A stretch of DNA of 64,000 nucleotides from assembly GCF_021653975.1 (NCBI RefSeq), contig NZ_JAJKFK010000011.1, positions 157,048 through 221,047 of the forward strand. Reading direction: 5' to 3'. The stretch is from Amycolatopsis sp. GM8. Its GTDB lineage: Bacteria > Actinomycetota > Actinomycetes > Mycobacteriales > Pseudonocardiaceae. The position numbers and the translations under genes are program-made. The notes beneath the pieces were generated by a model. The model searched no databases and was not told where the DNA came from. It saw only the letters and a program-made list of their open reading frames with translations. Positions 33,211 to 41,225 of this stretch are shown in pieces. Position 1 is the stretch's first letter. Each line of letters starts with the position of its first letter.

Positions 33211-33715
33211 GGGGCGAAAGCCCACGGGGCGAGTTGGGTGGTCATCCCGTCGCCTGAAACAGGCACGATCACTTTTCGTCAGGGCCGCAACATCCGTACT
33301 CGGCGTGCAGCCGAGAACACAATGCTTGCGGGCCTGGCGAAAAGTGATATTCGAAAACCGCAGGCGACGGGATGACCACCCAACTCAACCACCTCGAAAA
33401 GGTGAGATCCCCTGGGCCCCTCATCCCGGAGCCAGCCCGCCGGCGAGGCATCTTTTTCTTTTGATCTTTGGCTTTGGCTTTTGGCTCCCGCAGGTGCCCT
33501 GCCGGATTGTGGTGGGACCGGGCGCAAGGCGCCCTCGACCCGGCGCAGGCCCTCCCCCGCCCCGATCTTTGAGTGTTCGCGGGAAGCGGGTTTTGTCAAG
33601 GCGGGAAAGATGCCTTGACAAAACCCGCTTCCCGCAAGGGCGGCTTGGGATCGGGGTGGGGGAGGGAGTGGGCGGTGTGCGGTGCTGGGTTGTGTTGCCC
33701 GGTGGCGGTTTGTTT
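33211..33715. repeat. Dispersed structured intergenic element, copy 2 (complete)
   Basis: Fills the convergent junction between the MarR gene and the first thiD stop. Order of parts: GGGC-GAAA-GCCC mini-hairpin (33212-33223); 154-nt palindromic block with perfect 25-nt arms (33232-33256, 33361-33385) and nested stems; CACCT-CGAAA-AGGTG hairpin and GATCCCCTGGGCCCC; a T-rich run after GAGGCATCTTTTT; GGGCGC-AAG-GCGCCC (33520-33534); then an 18-nt outer arm (33550-33567 with 33649-33666, one mismatch) around a perfect 24-nt hairpin (33579-33602 with 33612-33635, 9-nt loop); and the tail ending GGTGGCGGTTTG at the thiD stop. No coding gene is seen. Confidence 0.88.
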
Positions 33716-34534
33716 TTACCGCGTTTCTGGGGCTAGGCGCCAGAAGGCTGAGACTGGGCCTACGTTTTTGCCCATGGGGTAGGCGTTTTTTACTGCGTTG
33801 CTGACGAACCATTTTGCGAATTCCGCTGCCTCTGGCATCGCCATGCCGCGTGCTAGTCCTGCTGTTAGTGCCGATGCCATTGAGTCGCCTGCGCCGTGGG
33901 TGTGGGGTGTTGCGATGCGGGGGCCCGGCAGTTCCAGGAAAGTCTTGCCGTCGTAGAGAAGGTCGACGCAGTCCGGGTCGTCCGTCAAGTGTCCACTTTT
34001 GACCAAAACGTACCGCGGCCCCAGTGTATGCAGGGCAACGGCGGCCTCGTGCATGTCTGCCCGTCCGGTCACTGTGACACCCGTCAGCAGGCGCACCTCG
34101 TCGAGGTTCGGGGTGAGCACCGTCGCCCGTGGCAAGAGTAGGTCTCGCAGGGCGGCCAGGCCTGCCTCGTCGAAGAGGGGGTGGCCGTGCATCGAGGCGG
34201 CGACCGGGTCCACGACGAACGGGATCATCCCATCCCGGCCGATGTTGGCCCGGTCGCAGGCCTCCGCGACCGTTTTGATGATCTCCGCCGACGCGAGCAT
34301 GCCGGTCTTCGCCGCGTTGACGCCCATGTCCGTGGCGACGGCTTCGATCTGGCCGGCGACGATATGCGGCGGGATGTCCGCCCGGTCGTGCACGCCAAGG
34401 GTGTTCTGCACTGTCACCGCCGTGACCGCGACCAGCCCGTGGACGCCACATGTCAGGAAGGTTCGCAGGTCAGCCTGCAAACCCGCCGCACCACCAGAGT
34501 CCGAACCCGCGATCGTCAGCGCACTGGGAACCAT
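33716..34534 (-). CDS. thiD: HMP kinase / HMP-phosphate kinase, copy A
   Basis: Phosphorylates hydroxymethylpyrimidine and its phosphate for thiamine synthesis. 272 residues of the ribokinase fold. ALTIAGSDSGGAAGLQADLRTF at the N-terminus, VDPVAASMHGHPLFDEAGL, LTPNLDEVRLLTGVTV and the anion-hole HTHGAGDSMASALTAGLARG are visible. The catalytic-base position is Asp in GAGD, not the Cys of the E. coli-type GTGC motif. ATG 34534 is chosen by family start. It follows copy B by 4 bases in the thiC operon, and its stop touches element copy 2. Confidence 0.92.
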   Translation of the reverse strand: MVPSALTIAGSDSGGAAGLQADLRTFLTCGVHGLVAVTAVTVQNTLGVHDRADIPPHIVAGQIEAVATDMGVNAAKTGMLASAEIIKTVAEACDRANIGRDGMIPFVVDPVAASMHGHPLFDEAGLAALRDLLLPRATVLTPNLDEVRLLTGVTVTGRADMHEAAVALHTLGPRYVLVKSGHLTDDPDCVDLLYDGKTFLELPGPRIATPHTHGAGDSMASALTAGLARGMAMPEAAEFAKWFVSNAVKNAYPMGKNVGPVSAFWRLAPETR

Positions 34535-34538
34535 CCGC

Positions 34539-35357
34539 CTAGTGTCGCAGCCGCCAGAACGGGGACACCGGGCCGACACCCGCACCCAGGTCGTACGCAT
34601 CCAACACCGACCGTTCGATGAACCGCTTGCCCTCGGCCACCGCATCGGGCACACCGAGATCCTGCGCCAGCGACGCGGTGATCGCCGAGGCCAGGGTGTC
34701 ACCACCACCATGCGTGTTCTTCGTCTGGTACCGCGGCCCGCTCAGCTCGATGTACTGCACACCATCCGACAGCAGATCCACACACTCCGGATCCGACTCC
34801 AGATGCCCGCCCTTGACCAGCACCCATTGTGGCCCGAACTCCAGCAACGCCTCAGCCGCACGGCGCTGGCTGTCCCGGTCCGTCACCTCGACACCCGTCA
34901 ACAATCGCACCTCGTCGAGGTTCGGGGTGACCAGTGTCGCCCGCGGGAACAACTCGGTGCGAATCGCCTCCAGGGCTTCCTCACGCAGCAACGGATGCCC
35001 GGTCATCGAGGCGGCAACGGGATCCACCACGAACGGCGTCTCCGCCGACCGTCCGATGTGGACCTCGTCGAGCGTCTTGGCGACCGATTCGATGATCTCG
35101 GCCGTCGCGAGCATGCCGGTCTTCGCCGCGTCCACGCCCATGTCGTCGGCGACGGCCTTGATCTGTGCGCTGACCACCTCCGCCGGGATCTCGGTGAATC
35201 CTTGCACTCCCAGCGAGTTTTGCACGGTCACCGCGGTGACCGCCGTCATCCCGTGCACCCCGCAGGCGAAGAACGTCCGCAGGTCGGCCTGGATGCCCGC
35301 ACCACCACCGGAATCGGAACCGGCGATGGTGAGGGCAGTCCGCGGTGTTCCGGTCAT
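34539..35357 (-). CDS. thiD: HMP kinase / HMP-phosphate kinase, copy B
   Basis: A second full ThiD of the same length (272 aa), adjacent to copy A and clearly homologous: ALTIAGSDSGGGAGIQADLRTFF, AKTGMLATAEIIESVAKTL, VVDPVAASMTGHPLL, LVTPNLDEVRLLTGVEV and NTHGGGDTLASAITASLAQD. It also has Asp at the GxGD catalytic site. The C-terminal GVGPVSPFWRL is shared with copy A (GPVSAFWRL). ATG 35357 overlaps the thiC stop in TGATG, so it is translationally coupled to thiC. Both copies look intact, which suggests division of labour or dosage. Confidence 0.93.
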   Translation of the reverse strand: MTGTPRTALTIAGSDSGGGAGIQADLRTFFACGVHGMTAVTAVTVQNSLGVQGFTEIPAEVVSAQIKAVADDMGVDAAKTGMLATAEIIESVAKTLDEVHIGRSAETPFVVDPVAASMTGHPLLREEALEAIRTELFPRATLVTPNLDEVRLLTGVEVTDRDSQRRAAEALLEFGPQWVLVKGGHLESDPECVDLLSDGVQYIELSGPRYQTKNTHGGGDTLASAITASLAQDLGVPDAVAEGKRFIERSVLDAYDLGAGVGPVSPFWRLRH

Positions 35358-36985
35358 CAGTCGACGACCGGGAGGTACACGTGGTTGCCGTGCTCGCTGA
35401 ACTCGTCGGACTTCTCGCGCATACCGGCTTCGATGGCATCCACAGTGGACAGACCATGCTCCGCGGCGTACTTGCGCACGTCCTGGGTGATGCGCATCGA
35501 ACAGAACTTCGGCCCGCACATGGAGCAGAAGTGCGCGGTCTTCGCCGGCTCGGCGGGCAACGTCTCGTCGTGGAACGAACGCGCGGTGTCGGGGTCGAGC
35601 GCCAGGTTGAACTGGTCGTTCCAGCGAAACTCGAAGCGCGCCTTGGACAATTCGTTGTCCCAGTCTTGCGCGTACTGGTGCCCCTTCGCGAGATCAGCGC
35701 TGTGCGCGGCGATCTTGTACGTGATCACCCCGGTCTTCACGTCGTCCCGGTTCGGCAGGCCGAGGTGCTCCTTCGGGGTGACGTAGCACAGCATCGCCGT
35801 GCCGTACCAGCCGATCTGCGCAGCCCCGATGGCCGACGTGATGTGGTCGTACGCCGGCGCGATGTCCGTCGCAAGTGGACCGAGCGTGTAGAACGGCGCC
35901 TCGCCGCAGAGCCGTTCCTCCAGCTCCACGTTCTCCTTGATCTTGTGCATCGGCACGTGGCCCGGGCCCTCGATCATCACCTGCACGTCGTGCGCACGCG
36001 CGATGTGCGTCAGCTCGCCCAAGGTCTCCAACTCGGCGAACTGGGCACGGTCGTTGGCGTCGGCGATCGACCCCGGACGCAGGCCGTCACCGAGGGAGAA
36101 CGTGACGTCGTACTGCCGGAGGATCTCGCAGAGCTCCTCGAAATGCGTGTACAGGAAGGATTCCTGGTGATGCGCGAGACACCAGGCGGCCATGATCGAC
36201 CCGCCGCGCGACACGATGCCGGTGACCCGGTTCGCGGTCAGCGGCACGTAGCGCAGCAGCACCCCGGCGTGCACGGTCATGTAGTCCACGCCCTGCTCGC
36301 ACTGCTCGACGACGGTGTCCCGGTAGATCTCCCAGGTGAGTTTTTCCGGCTCCCCGTCGACCTTTTCCAGCGCCTGGTAGATCGGCACGGTGCCGACCGG
36401 CACCGGCGAGTTGCGCACGATCCATTCGCGTGTCTCGTGAATGCGCTTACCGGTGGACAGGTCCATGATCGTGTCGGCACCCCAGCGGGTGGCCCAGACC
36501 ATCTTGTCGACCTCTTCCTCGACCGAGGACCACACGGCCGAGTTGCCCATGTTCGCGTTGACCTTCACCAGGAAGTTCTTCCCGATGATCATCGGTTCGC
36601 TCTCGGGATGCTTACGGTTCACCGGAATCACCGCCCGGCCGCGGGCGACCTCGTCGCGGACGAACTCCGCGCTGACCCGCTCCCGCGCCGCGACGAACTC
36701 CATCTCGCGGGTGATCACACCCGCTTTCGCCCAGCCCAGCTGGGTGTTGTGCTCCTGCGACCAGCCGCTGCGCAGCGGCTGAAGTCCACTGTGGACGTCG
36801 ATCCGCGCGTCGGGATCCGTGTACGGGCCGGACGTGTCGTAGACATCGAAATGATCACCGTTGGAAAGGTCGATCCGCCGCGCGGGGACCCGAAGCCCCG
36901 ATTCCGTGGCGTGATGGACCTTCCGTGACCCGGTGATCGGACCTGTGGTGACGCTGACGGCAGCGTTGTTCTCCAGGGTCGTCAA
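35357..36985 (-). CDS. thiC: Phosphomethylpyrimidine synthase
   Basis: A radical-SAM enzyme that rearranges aminoimidazole ribotide into hydroxymethylpyrimidine phosphate. 542 residues. The C-terminal 4Fe-4S motif CxxCxxxxC is in HFCSMCGPKFCSM, and MVWATRWGADTIMDLSTG, VDYMTVHAGVL, MIEGPGHVPMHKIKEN and ATDIAPAYDHITSAIG are family signatures. The start is a rare TTG at 36985 placed about 10 bases after the AGGGAG of the riboswitch. No better start is in frame. First gene of thiC-thiD-thiD, controlled by the TPP riboswitch upstream. Confidence 0.97.
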   Translation of the reverse strand: MTTLENNAAVSVTTGPITGSRKVHHATESGLRVPARRIDLSNGDHFDVYDTSGPYTDPDARIDVHSGLQPLRSGWSQEHNTQLGWAKAGVITREMEFVAARERVSAEFVRDEVARGRAVIPVNRKHPESEPMIIGKNFLVKVNANMGNSAVWSSVEEEVDKMVWATRWGADTIMDLSTGKRIHETREWIVRNSPVPVGTVPIYQALEKVDGEPEKLTWEIYRDTVVEQCEQGVDYMTVHAGVLLRYVPLTANRVTGIVSRGGSIMAAWCLAHHQESFLYTHFEELCEILRQYDVTFSLGDGLRPGSIADANDRAQFAELETLGELTHIARAHDVQVMIEGPGHVPMHKIKENVELEERLCGEAPFYTLGPLATDIAPAYDHITSAIGAAQIGWYGTAMLCYVTPKEHLGLPNRDDVKTGVITYKIAAHSADLAKGHQYAQDWDNELSKARFEFRWNDQFNLALDPDTARSFHDETLPAEPAKTAHFCSMCGPKFCSMRITQDVRKYAAEHGLSTVDAIEAGMREKSDEFSEHGNHVYLPVVD

Positions 36986-36992
36986 AGCAGAG

Positions 36993-37100
36993 TCACTCCC
37001 TACGCCGGCATTACCCGGTCAGGTTCGGCGGTCGGTGACACCGGGTCCGGAACGGACGACCAGTCACCCTCTCAGCCCGCCAAGGCGCGAGCTCCCGCGA
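36993..37100 (-). promoter_or_regulatory. TPP riboswitch (THI element) of thiC
   Basis: On the reverse strand GGGAGCTCGCGCC, GGGCTGAGAGGGTGAC and CGAACCTGACCGGGTAATGC with CGGCGTAGGGAG appear in THI-box order. The final AGGGAG is also the SD of thiC, so the switch can act on translation start. The P3 arm is longer than in the thiO switch. Confidence 0.95.
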
Positions 37101-37146
37101 TTTCTGTTGTGCTCTCGACCATGCCATGCGGCGACGCGAAGAACAA

Positions 37147-37179
37147 GTGCGGGCCCCGGCGCAGGGCCGGGACCCGCAC
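37147..37179 (-). terminator. Hairpin terminator after the 183-aa gene
   Basis: Two 14-base arms (37147-37160 and 37166-37179) pair with a single mismatch around GCAGG. It sits 4 bases past the stop of the minus-strand gene and before the thiC promoter region. No long U-run is present, as usual in actinobacteria. Confidence 0.65.
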
Positions 37180-37183
37180 CGGA

Positions 37184-37735
37184 TCACAGCAGCTCGAAGC
37201 CCTCGGCCATGCTCGCGAACAGCTCCTCGTCCTCGTCCGGAACCGACGTGCCGCAGCCGAGGCAGAACGACACACCGTCCCGCACGGACAGGTACTCCCG
37301 CACCGCCCAGGTGCGCCCGGCGTCGTGCTTCGCGCACCGCAGGAGGGCCGCCGGGCGGCCCGCCATCGTCGCCGAAGCGATCTCGAAATCGGTGAAACCC
37401 GATCGCGCCAGCGACGGCTGGACCAGCTCGGCCAGCTCCATCACGTCCCGGTCCGGTTTCACCGGCTGCCGGAAGACGATCACGCTGTGCCGGCGATCGG
37501 GCACGTCACCGAACCGGGCGGTCTCCCACGGGCTGTTCTTCAGGTTCGGCGGCCGCTCGTCCCAGCCCCGCGGAATCCGGACGGCGTAACCGAAATCGGG
37601 TTTCTCGACACGTTGCCACTGCATCAGGTGTCTCCTCGGATCGCGCCGAAGGTTGCTGAGAGCAGCGGTATACGACTTCCCGGTACGACGCATACGCGCC
37701 CGGACGTGGCGTTTGAGGCTCTTGTTCGCTGTCAT
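37184..37735 (-). CDS. Conserved hypothetical protein, 183 aa
   Basis: The N-terminus KSLKRHVRARMRRTGKSYTAA is a short basic segment found at the start of several unrelated actinobacterial proteins. After it comes a compact alpha/beta domain with PDFGYAVRIPRGWDERPPN and HSVIVFRQPVKPDRDVMELA, resembling PsbP/DUF1795-type folds, and a CLGCG motif near the end (FCLGCGTSVPDEDEE) that may bind metal or be redox active. No membrane part. Function unknown. The gene could also start at MQWQRVEKP (codon 38). Confidence 0.6.
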   Translation of the reverse strand: MTANKSLKRHVRARMRRTGKSYTAALSNLRRDPRRHLMQWQRVEKPDFGYAVRIPRGWDERPPNLKNSPWETARFGDVPDRRHSVIVFRQPVKPDRDVMELAELVQPSLARSGFTDFEIASATMAGRPAALLRCAKHDAGRTWAVREYLSVRDGVSFCLGCGTSVPDEDEELFASMAEGFELL

Positions 37736-37766
37736 CAGGCCCTCGGCCCCGCGTTTCCGAGCGTTG

Positions 37767-38693
37767 TCAACCGGCGAGCTCGGTCGGCGCCGCGATGACG
37801 TCGACCATCGCGCCGTTGCGCAGCACCGTGATCGGCAGCCGGGTGCCGATCACCTCACCGAACAGCTGACGCTGGATGTCCTGCGCGTCGGAAACCCGCG
37901 CGCGACCGACGGTCAGCACCAGGTCACCCGCGCTCAGGCCGGCCCGCGCGGCCGGTCCGCCGGGCACCACCTCGACCACGCGCAGTCCCGCGCGCTGGCC
38001 GGTGTGCTCGGCGACCTCGTCCGGCAGCGGCGCCGGCACGCCGACCACGCCGAGATACGCGCGCCGAACCTTGCCTTCGACCAGCAGGGTGTCGACGATG
38101 CGCCGGGTCGTCGCGTTGATCGGCACCGCCATCCCGAGCCCGATCCCGGCGACCGCCGTGTTCACGCCCACGACGCGCCCGCCGGAGTCCGCGAGCGCGC
38201 CGCCCGAGTTGCCGGGGTTGAGCGCCGCATCGGTCTGGATCACGTTCTCGATCACGCGCCCCGCCCGCGCGGTGCGCACCGGCAGTGACCGCCCGAGCGC
38301 GCTGACCACCCCGGCCGTCACCGACCCGGCGAGCCCGAGCGGGCTGCCGACCGCGACCACCAGCTGCCCGACGACCAGCTTGTCCGCGTCCCCGAGGGTC
38401 GCCGCGGGCGGCGCCTCCCGGACCCGGACCACCGCGAGATCCGACAGCGGGTCCGCGCCCACCACCGTGAAGTCCGCTTCCGTGCCATCGGAAAACGTCG
38501 CGACCCCGGTCCGATCCCGGCCGACCACGTGCGCGTTCGTGATCAGGAACCCGTCGTCGGTGAAGACGACGCCCGAACCACCGCCGCGCGCCAGCCGCAG
38601 GCTCGCCACATGCGGCGTCATCTCCGCCGCGACCGTGCTCACCGTCCGTGAATAGGCATCGAGGGCATCGGCGTCCGTCACCACAACCACCAC
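37767..38693 (-). CDS. HtrA/DegP-like serine protease with PDZ domain
   Basis: 308 residues: trypsin-like protease domain with the His in FLITNAHVVG, the Asp in DPLSDLAVVRV and the nucleophilic Ser in ALNPGNSGGALAD. A C-terminal PDZ domain is LRVVEVVPGGPAARAGLSAGD with LVLTVGRARVSDAQDIQ. No signal peptide or membrane anchor is visible, unlike most HtrA proteins, so it is probably cytoplasmic or the true start is different. SD GAGGTGG is just before the ATG. It probably handles misfolded proteins. Confidence 0.9.
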   Translation of the reverse strand: MVVVVTDADALDAYSRTVSTVAAEMTPHVASLRLARGGGSGVVFTDDGFLITNAHVVGRDRTGVATFSDGTEADFTVVGADPLSDLAVVRVREAPPAATLGDADKLVVGQLVVAVGSPLGLAGSVTAGVVSALGRSLPVRTARAGRVIENVIQTDAALNPGNSGGALADSGGRVVGVNTAVAGIGLGMAVPINATTRRIVDTLLVEGKVRRAYLGVVGVPAPLPDEVAEHTGQRAGLRVVEVVPGGPAARAGLSAGDLVLTVGRARVSDAQDIQRQLFGEVIGTRLPITVLRNGAMVDVIAAPTELAG

Positions 38694-38756
38694 CTCGATT
38701 ACAGCGTTACTTCTGCAATCCAGTGTGCGCCCGCGATGTCCGGTCGTGCGATTCGT

Positions 38757-40328
38757 TCACCAGGAGCGAACTCGGGCCCACCGCTCGCCGAGATACCAGC
38801 CGCCCAGGGCGATCCCGGCGCCGACGAGGAAGAGGACGAGATCGGTTCCGAAGGCGCTGCCACCGAACCCGGCGACGGCGGCCGCGAAGGCGAGGATCAG
38901 GCCGAGGGCGGTGATCGCCAAGCCGCCCAAGCGCGCGAGGTGCGTTCTGGCGCCGGCCTGCGCGGGCGGCTGTGGGGGAGTCTGCGGCGGGACGGCGGGT
39001 GCGAACGCCATGGTGGGCTGCGGAGGCGCCCACTGCTGGGTGGCCGGGGTGAATGCCGGGGGCTGTCGCGGCGTGTGGATTTCCGGCGTGGGTGGCGCGG
39101 CGGGCGCCGACTGTTGTTCGGGCGCGGGCAGGAGGTGGGTCCGTGCGGTGTCGACGTCCAGTACCGGGATGCCGAGTTCCGCCGCGCGGCCGAGTCGGGG
39201 TTCCGAATCGGCGACGTCCGGGCAGGCGACCAGATGCGTCACGGACGCCGTGAGCCGCTGCGCCAGCTGCAGGCCGTTGCTGAGCACCGCCGCGCGGAAG
39301 ACGTCCGCATCCGCCTCGCCGCCCAGGACGAGTACCCGCGTCGGGCCGCCCGCGTGCTTGGTCGGGCGGAGGCCTGCGACCAGGCCGGGGACGTCCAGCG
39401 CGGCCGCGACCGTTTTCAGGTCGGCCACCTCTTCCGCCGTCAGGATCCCGTCGGACTCCGCGATCGTACGCATGCCCTCGACGAATCCGGTGTGGACTCG
39501 CCGCAGGTCCTCGCCCGCGAGTCCAGCCGCAGCGGCGAGCTGGGTCAGGGCCGCCGCCTCGTCGGCGGAAATGTGCCGGTCCGCCAAGGCATTCCCCAGC
39601 AGGTCCAGATACGCCTCTTCCAGCGAGGAGGCCGCGGCCGCGGGGATCCGCTCCGGCAGCTCAGCGGTCCACGCCGGGACGCGCGCGGGTAGCGTCGCGC
39701 GGCGCGGCGCCAGTGGCCGCGACTTCGCGAACTGCGGCACCATGGCGAACCGCGGCTGGTCCGTGAGACGCAGGCCGTGCGCGCTCATCAGCGTCGTGAC
39801 CACCTGGGCGCAGGCGCGGGCGTCACCGAGCGCCGTGTGCGCCGGAAAGTCCGCCAGGCCGAGCGAGCGCGCGACCGTGGCGAGGCGATAGTTAGGCAGC
39901 CGCAAGGTGTCCTTCGCGGTGGTCAGCGTGCACAGCCCGGGCAGCCCGGCCAGACCGATGCCGTAGCGGTCCAGTTCCCGCCGCAGGAACCGCGCCTCGA
40001 AGTCGAGGTTATGCGCGACCAGCACACTGTCGCGCAGAAAGTCGGAAAGATAGGCGAAAGCCTCCGGGAGAGTGGGTGCGAAATCGAGTTCTCCCCGGGT
40101 GATCCCGTGCACGTGAACCGGTCCCGGGGAAATACCCGGACCTGGATTGACCACTGTGGACAGTTCGCCGAGCACTATTCCGTCGGCGGTGGTCCGGACC
40201 GCGGCGAGTTCCACGATATGACCGGGAGCCAGCGCCGACGTTTCGAAGTCGATCGCGGTGAACTCCAGGCCACGGGGGTCGAACCGGCCGGTTCGGGACA
40301 GTCTGAGTACGTCGATGACTTCGGGCAC
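38757..40328 (-). CDS. DnaQ-like exonuclease fused to TerB-like, BRCT and two TM segments
   Basis: 523 residues from GTG 40328. DEDDh exonuclease (about 10-185): EFTAIDFETSALAPGHIVEL with D-x-E, HGITRGE, VLVAHNLDFEARFL and HTALGDARACA with the last H and D. A TerB-like helical region follows (YLDLLGNALADRHISADEAA, ESDGILTAEEVADL), then a BRCT-like domain (TRVLVLGGEADADVFRAAVL, VTHLVACPDVADSEPRLGRA) and a Pro-rich linker. It ends in two hydrophobic helices, LGGLAITALGLILAFAAAVA and LVLFLVGAGIALGGWYLGE. A membrane-tethered DNA exonuclease is the literal reading. The start lacks a clear SD. Confidence 0.8.
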   Translation of the reverse strand: MPEVIDVLRLSRTGRFDPRGLEFTAIDFETSALAPGHIVELAAVRTTADGIVLGELSTVVNPGPGISPGPVHVHGITRGELDFAPTLPEAFAYLSDFLRDSVLVAHNLDFEARFLRRELDRYGIGLAGLPGLCTLTTAKDTLRLPNYRLATVARSLGLADFPAHTALGDARACAQVVTTLMSAHGLRLTDQPRFAMVPQFAKSRPLAPRRATLPARVPAWTAELPERIPAAAASSLEEAYLDLLGNALADRHISADEAAALTQLAAAAGLAGEDLRRVHTGFVEGMRTIAESDGILTAEEVADLKTVAAALDVPGLVAGLRPTKHAGGPTRVLVLGGEADADVFRAAVLSNGLQLAQRLTASVTHLVACPDVADSEPRLGRAAELGIPVLDVDTARTHLLPAPEQQSAPAAPPTPEIHTPRQPPAFTPATQQWAPPQPTMAFAPAVPPQTPPQPPAQAGARTHLARLGGLAITALGLILAFAAAVAGFGGSAFGTDLVLFLVGAGIALGGWYLGERWARVRSW

Positions 40329-40399
40329 GTCCGGATCATCGGAATTTTCACGCGTCGCGTGACGGCCCGTTATGTACTCGCAATGAGCGCTGTAACGGA

Positions 40400-41206
40400 A
40401 TGACCATCCGGCGCGAGGAAACCGGCATGACTTCCGTCGCGCCGGTTTCCCGGCGCCCGCCACGCTGGCTCTTGATCATACTCGGCGCACTGGCGGTACT
40501 TTTCTTGCTCGGCGCTGTTTTCGGTGCGAAATCACCGCCCACGAACACAGCAGCACCGGCACCGGTCACCACCACGACGACCACCCAGCCGCCGGCCGAC
40601 GGGTACACGGTGGTGACCGTCGTCGACGCGGCGACGGTCGTGGTCAGCGATGCCCAGGGTGCGCGGAAGACGGTGCAGGTGCCCGGTGTGAAGGCGCCCC
40701 TGGCGGCGACGGCCTGTTTCGCGCCGGAGTCCATTGCCGGGGCGACCACTCTGCTGGCGAACCAGCGGCTGACCCTCGCCGCCGACGGAGGCATCGTGCT
40801 GGCGAACGGCACCGACTACGCGAGCGCGGTCATCGGAGCCGGGTACGCGAGGGCCGGCGTGGCACCCCTGCAGGCGGCGGAGGCCAAGGCGCGCACGGCA
40901 GTTCTCGGTCTGTGGGCGCCACCCTGCAACGGTGACATCGACCACCCGGCGTTCACGCCGCCGCCCCCGCCGCCGAGCCCGGTCCCGGTGACCACCACCA
41001 CGAAGCCGAAGCCCACCACCCGCGTGACGACGGAGGAGGCGCGGCCGTCCACTGCGGAGCGCACCACGGAGCCCGATGTGGACAGTGGCGTGTATTACGC
41101 GAACTGCACCGAGGCCAAGGCGGCGCACGCCGCGCCGCTCCACATCGGAGACCCCGGCTACCGGCCCGCGCTGGACCGCGACAAGGACGGCGTGGCCTGC
41201 GAGTAG
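40400..41206 (+). CDS. Secreted/anchored SNase-like protein with Excalibur domain
   Basis: 268 residues. One N-terminal membrane helix (WLLIILGALAVLFLLGAVFG) is followed by a Pro/Thr spacer. A thermonuclease-like beta domain comes next (YTVVTVVDAATVVVSDAQGA, VQVPGVKAPLAATACFAPES, AVLGLWAPPCNGDID), then another Thr/Pro linker and a C-terminal Excalibur calcium-binding motif YYANCTEAKAAHAAPLHIGD and DRDKDGVACE. Probably exported or surface-anchored. The typical SNase catalytic residues are not clearly kept, so nuclease activity is doubtful. ATG 40427 is an alternative start. Confidence 0.75.
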   Translation: MTIRREETGMTSVAPVSRRPPRWLLIILGALAVLFLLGAVFGAKSPPTNTAAPAPVTTTTTTQPPADGYTVVTVVDAATVVVSDAQGARKTVQVPGVKAPLAATACFAPESIAGATTLLANQRLTLAADGGIVLANGTDYASAVIGAGYARAGVAPLQAAEAKARTAVLGLWAPPCNGDIDHPAFTPPPPPPSPVPVTTTTKPKPTTRVTTEEARPSTAERTTEPDVDSGVYYANCTEAKAAHAAPLHIGDPGYRPALDRDKDGVACE

Positions 41207-41225
41207 CCGCGCGTCCGGCCGGAAT

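Noticed and set aside
33305..33782. Open frames across dispersed element copy 2
   Set aside because: They cross long perfect inverted repeats, are low-complexity, and do not match between copies beyond the shared DNA. The element is treated as noncoding.
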